Origin: Bradyrhizobium sp. 190
GTDB lineage: Bacteria; Pseudomonadota; Alphaproteobacteria; Rhizobiales; Xanthobacteraceae
Direction of reading: 5' to 3'
Length of the DNA stretch: 64,000 nt
Assembly: GCF_023073415.1 (NCBI RefSeq)
Contig: NZ_JADPJL010000014.1
Span: 1-64,000 of the forward strand
Positions 61,248 to 64,000 of the stretch are shown piece by piece (the stretch's first letter is position 1; every line of letters begins with the position of its first letter). The notes beneath the pieces are model-generated. The model was not told where the DNA came from. It saw only the letters and a program-made list of their open reading frames with translations, and did not search any database. Both the position numbers and the translations under genes were made by a program.

Positions 61248-61274
61248 CTCGCCCCAAGACAGTTTTGGGGCGAG
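61248..61274 (+). promoter_or_regulatory. Stable hairpin over the MFS ribosome-binding region
   Basis: CTCGCCCCAA at 61248-61257 pairs perfectly with TTGGGGCGAG at 61265-61274 over a 7-base loop. The only Shine-Dalgarno-like bases before the MFS ATG at 61282 (GGGGCGAG) are in the 3' arm. The hairpin could either terminate the upstream transcript, though no T run follows, or hold translation of the transporter in check. Confidence 0.5.
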
Positions 61275-61281
61275 ACGGCTC

Positions 61282-62514
61282 ATGGACGGCAAGGCCGATG
61301 ACGCGGGGATAAACATCCGCGCACTGATTTTTGCGCTTCTGGCGCTGGCCTGCGGCCACATGCTGTCGACGCTGCTGCGGACGATTCCGGCGATCAGCCT
61401 CGACGTGATGGCGGCCGACTTCCGCACCGCCCCGCAGACGCTGGCGAGCCTCACCTCGATCTACCATTTCGCCTTCGCCGCATCGCAGATCCCGGTCGGC
61501 GCCGCGATGGATCGCTTCGGCGTCCGGCCAGTTTCCCTGAGCCTGCTCGCGGGAACCATCGTCGGCGCGCTGGCGTCGGGGCTCGCCACCGGGCCGGAGG
61601 GCTTTCTGTTCGGGCAGTTCCTGCTCGGCGTCGCCACCTCGGGCATGCTGATGTGCCCGATGACGCTGGCTGCAAAACAGATGTCGGCGGCGCGGTTCGG
61701 CCTGTGGTCCGGGATCATCCTGTCGATCGGCAATATCGGCATGCTGCTGTCGGCGAGCCCGCTGGCCTTTGTCGTCGAACTCTGGGGATGGCGCGCGGGT
61801 TTCTGGATCTCCGCGGGCTTTGGTGCCGTGGTGGCGATTGCCGTGTTTGCACTGGTTCCGAAACAGCCGGCTGCGCACGCGGATAATTCCTCGCCGCTGT
61901 CGCAAATGGCTGAGGTCCTTCGAATCGGCCTGTCGCGTCCGCTTCGCGGCTTAATCGCGCTGGCGCTGGTCTCGCTGGCGGCCACGCTGGTGTTGCGCGG
62001 ATTGTGGGGCGGCCCATGGCTGATGGAGATCAAGGCGCTTGGCCGGATTGAAGCAGGCAATGCGCTTGGCCTGTTCACGCTCGCGTTGATCGCCGGACCG
62101 GTGCTGGTGGGAATCCTCGATCGCACCATCGGCCACCGGCGCGAGCTGCTGGCCGCTGCCCATTCCCTCGTAGCCTTGTTGCTCGTCCTGATGGCCGCCG
62201 GCGCGCCGCATTATCCGCTGTCGGAACTGTTGGGCGTGACCGCATTGCCGCCGCTATTTGACGGCGTGCTCCTGGTGCTGATCGGCCTCGCTATCTCGGC
62301 ACAGCCGCTGCTCTTCGGCATGACACAACAACTGGCCGGCGCGCAGAATGCCGGCAAAGCCTTGTCCGCGATCAACCTCGCGTTCTTCCTTGGCGCCGCG
62401 CTGATGCAATCCACGACGGGGGTGGTCGCGACGATCTTCGGCCTTCCTGCAGTGCTGCTATTCATGGCCGCGACCTTGATCGTCGGGACGATTGTGTTTT
62501 TGATGTACACCTGA
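61282..62514 (+). CDS. MFS transporter
   Basis: A 410-residue major facilitator protein with 12 predicted helices. FAASQIPVGAAMDRFGVRPVSL near residue 62-83 contains the loop 2-3 motif (variant of GxxxDRxGxR), and LLGVATSGMLMCPMTLAAKQM near 116 is helix 4 and its loop. A long central loop follows helix 6 near residue 200. It is flanked by the CmcJ-like gene and an aminotransferase, so it may move a related small molecule. Direction and substrate are unknown. Confidence 0.87.
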   Translation: MDGKADDAGINIRALIFALLALACGHMLSTLLRTIPAISLDVMAADFRTAPQTLASLTSIYHFAFAASQIPVGAAMDRFGVRPVSLSLLAGTIVGALASGLATGPEGFLFGQFLLGVATSGMLMCPMTLAAKQMSAARFGLWSGIILSIGNIGMLLSASPLAFVVELWGWRAGFWISAGFGAVVAIAVFALVPKQPAAHADNSSPLSQMAEVLRIGLSRPLRGLIALALVSLAATLVLRGLWGGPWLMEIKALGRIEAGNALGLFTLALIAGPVLVGILDRTIGHRRELLAAAHSLVALLLVLMAAGAPHYPLSELLGVTALPPLFDGVLLVLIGLAISAQPLLFGMTQQLAGAQNAGKALSAINLAFFLGAALMQSTTGVVATIFGLPAVLLFMAATLIVGTIVFLMYT

Positions 62515-62521
62515 CCTCTGG

Positions 62522-63850
62522 ATGGATTTGTGCATGTACCCGGATCCGAACTCGTCCTCGCAAAAAATGTACGACCGCGCACTGGCGAGCCTGCCCGGCG
62601 GCAACACCCGCACCACCGTGTTCATGAAGCCCTATCCGATCTACGCCGCGCGCGGCGAGGGTTGCCGGGTCTGGGATCTCGACGGCAACGTCTACATCGA
62701 CTGCATCAACAATTTCACGTCGCAGATCCACGGCCACGCCCATCCTGCCCAGATCAAGGCGGCGACTGCTCAATTGGCGTTGGGGTCCGCATTCGGTCTG
62801 CCGACCGCGTCCGAGGTTGATCTCGCCGAACTTTTGGTGTCGCGTTTGCCGTCGGTCGAACAAGTCAGGTTTGCCAATTCCGGCACCGAGGCCGTGATGA
62901 TGGCGCTGAAGGCGGCACGGGCGCATACCGGCCGTCCCAAGATCGCCAAATGCGAGGGCGCCTATCACGGCTCCTATGACTATGCCGAGGTGAGCCTGGA
63001 CCCCACGCCGGAAGCCTGGGGCCGCAACGCGCCGGTATCGGTCGCCTATGCCAAGGGCACGCCCGAAAATGTGCTGGCCGACGTCGTCACCATTCCCTTC
63101 AACGACACGGAGGCGGCCGTCAGCCTGATCCGCGAGCATGGCGAGGGGCTCGCCTGCGTGCTCGTCGATCCAATGCCGAACCGTGCCGGCCTCGCACCGG
63201 CGGACCGGGCCTATCTGGAGGCGTTGCGAAACGTGACACGCGAGGTCGGCGCGCTGCTGATCTTCGACGAGGTGATTACGTTTCGCCTGGGCTATCGCGG
63301 CGCGCAGGGCCTCTGGAACATCGCCCCCGACCTGACCACGCTGGGAAAAATCATCGGCGGCGGCTTTCCGGTCGGCGCGATCGGCGGCCACAGGGACGTC
63401 ATGGCGGTGTTCGATCCGCGCTCGGGCAAGCCGGCGCTGCCGCATGGCGGCACGTTCTCCGCCAATCCCGTGACGATGCGGGCAGGGATCGCTGCAATGG
63501 AGTTGCTCGACGATGCGGCGTTTGCGCGGCTGGATGCGATGGGTGAGGCGGTTCGCTCCGGCATCGACGCCGCGTTCAAGCGCCACGGCGTGCCCGGCGG
63601 CACGGTGGGCTTGGGTTCGCTGCTCAAGATTCATTTCGCCGATCGGCCGGTCCGCGACTATCGCTCGGCCTATCTGAGCGACGAGGAAGCGCGGCGTCAG
63701 GCGGTTTTCAATCGCGCATTTCTCAATTACGGCGTGCTGGCTGCGGGCAACGGGTTGATGGCCTTGTCGACCCCGATGACGGATGCCGATATACATGCGA
63801 TCATTGACGCAGCATCGGGCGCGCTTGAAGAAGTCGCACGCACGCTTTAA
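62522..63850 (+). CDS. Class III PLP-dependent aminotransferase (glutamate-1-semialdehyde aminomutase-like)
   Basis: A 442-residue fold-type I class III aminotransferase. LPGGNTRTTVF near residue 24 and GHAHPAQIKAATAQLALGSAFGLPT near 73 recall the glutamate-1-semialdehyde aminomutase branch. NSGTEAVMMALKAAR near 120 binds PLP phosphate, LLIFDEVITFRLGY near 247 holds the PLP-ring Asp, and LTTLGKIIGGGFPVGAIGG near 273 has the Schiff-base Lys. An ATG at 62534 is an alternative start. It lies 7 bp behind the MFS gene and is probably cotranscribed. True hemL is unlikely because such catabolic paralogues are common in rhizobia. Confidence 0.88.
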   Translation: MDLCMYPDPNSSSQKMYDRALASLPGGNTRTTVFMKPYPIYAARGEGCRVWDLDGNVYIDCINNFTSQIHGHAHPAQIKAATAQLALGSAFGLPTASEVDLAELLVSRLPSVEQVRFANSGTEAVMMALKAARAHTGRPKIAKCEGAYHGSYDYAEVSLDPTPEAWGRNAPVSVAYAKGTPENVLADVVTIPFNDTEAAVSLIREHGEGLACVLVDPMPNRAGLAPADRAYLEALRNVTREVGALLIFDEVITFRLGYRGAQGLWNIAPDLTTLGKIIGGGFPVGAIGGHRDVMAVFDPRSGKPALPHGGTFSANPVTMRAGIAAMELLDDAAFARLDAMGEAVRSGIDAAFKRHGVPGGTVGLGSLLKIHFADRPVRDYRSAYLSDEEARRQAVFNRAFLNYGVLAAGNGLMALSTPMTDADIHAIIDAASGALEEVARTL

Positions 63851-63856
63851 TTGGCC

Positions 63857-63942
63857 TCGTAGGATGGGTGGAGCGCAAGCGATACCCATCAGCGCCAGCG
63901 CATGATAGTGATGGGTTTCGCAAGGGCTCTACCCATCATACG
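63857..63942. repeat. Interspersed palindromic repeat (taggatgggtggagcg family)
   Basis: The left arm cgtaggatgggtggagcgcaag and the right arm gggctctacccatcatacg are inverted complements, with a second inner pair atacccatca/tgatgggttt. Elements of this kind are frequent between genes of Bradyrhizobium-like genomes. It sits in the 114 bp between the aminotransferase stop and the next gene. Confidence 0.7.
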
Positions 63943-63964
63943 AAACGAATAACAACGGCTCCGA

Positions 63965-64000
63965 ATGTCCGCCAAGATCGATCCCATCACGCGCTCCGTC
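63965..64000 (+). CDS. Start of a gene cut by the window end (possible hydantoinase B/oxoprolinase subunit)
   Basis: An ATG at 63965 opens a frame reading MSAKIDPITRSV to the last base. The IDPIT opening is common in hydantoinase B/oxoprolinase-family proteins, but 12 residues cannot prove this. It follows an interspersed repeat, and no clear ribosome site is seen. Confidence 0.4.
   Translation, partial: MSAKIDPITRSV

Noticed and set aside
62462..63889. A 475-codon open frame antisense to the class III aminotransferase gene
   Set aside because: It mirrors the aminotransferase frame and has the His/Arg/Gln-rich composition of a shadow frame with no ribosome site.
1..64000. CRISPR array, tRNA, rRNA, insertion sequence or prophage
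   Set aside because: No regularly spaced direct repeats, cloverleaf-like genes, transposase or integrase frames, or phage structural genes were recognized on reading both strands. A tRNAscan or covariance search would be needed to rule out tRNAs formally.

Overview
The window is about 64 kb of GC-rich, gene-dense DNA. Third-position-GC codon use, long antisense open frames, many orphan binding-protein transporters, TRAP and Dpp-type systems, TTG/GTG starts, and short interspersed palindromes of the 'gtagcccggatggagcgaagcg' kind all point to a Bradyrhizobium-like alphaproteobacterium (inference; no 16S rRNA or tRNA gene is present to test it). No phage, insertion sequence, CRISPR array or rRNA was found. 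About 59 protein genes are supported, two of them cut by the window ends.

Region 1 (about 0.16-16.9 kb) is the most coherent system. It reads as a regulon carrying tryptophan through the kynurenine route to anthranilate and then through a CoA-thioester, ring-reducing route. Tryptophan 2,3-dioxygenase (kynA), a probable arylformamidase and kynureninase (kynU) make anthranilate. A benzoate-CoA-ligase-family enzyme activates it. A 782-residue fusion of a flavin monooxygenase with an Old Yellow Enzyme domain (2-aminobenzoyl-CoA monooxygenase/reductase type) dearomatizes it. A RidA-family deaminase, an enoyl-CoA hydratase and an SDR dehydrogenase are placed to finish the degradation. Two paralogous cupins, two further flavin monooxygenases, an orphan Liv-type binding protein, a MarR regulator and an AraC regulator are interleaved. 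Six intergenic sites share one palindromic operator centred on TTTAAGCCTAAA-like sequence, which ties nearly all of these genes into one regulon, probably controlled by the MarR protein.

Region 2 (17-24.8 kb) is a sugar-acid locus: fructuronate reductase (uxuB-like), a FadR-type GntR regulator, a TRAP transporter (dctPQM), an L-idonate/L-gulonate 5-dehydrogenase-like enzyme and mannonate dehydratase (uxuA). The set fits import and conversion of L-gulonate, fructuronate or mannonate to 2-keto-3-deoxygluconate. Region 3 (24.8-31.8 kb) is a Dpp/Opp-type importer with two tandem paralogous binding proteins and IclR-like palindromes upstream.

Region 4 (32.3-42.5 kb) holds a STAS-less SulP permease, a DUF2889 protein, a quinone oxidoreductase, an LLM monooxygenase and a GntR regulator. 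The GntR gene diverges from a sugar-type ABC importer that lacks an ATPase and ends in a shikimate-dehydrogenase-like gene. A MscS channel follows. Region 5 (42.6-50.9 kb) is nitrogen salvage: DUF3830, PuuE-type allantoinase, allantoate amidohydrolase, an unassigned possible six-hairpin protein, a SnoaL-like exported protein, a LysR regulator, a biuret-hydrolase-like cysteine hydrolase and an NCS2/AzgA-like permease. Region 6 (51-64 kb) has a VOC protein, a DadA/PuuB-like oxidase, a second Dpp-type importer with a fused double ATPase, an HU protein with its own strong terminator, an SDR lacking the usual Tyr/Lys pair, a CmcJ/NvfI-like oxidoreductase, an MFS transporter and a class III aminotransferase. 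The start of a possible hydantoinase B gene lies at the right edge.
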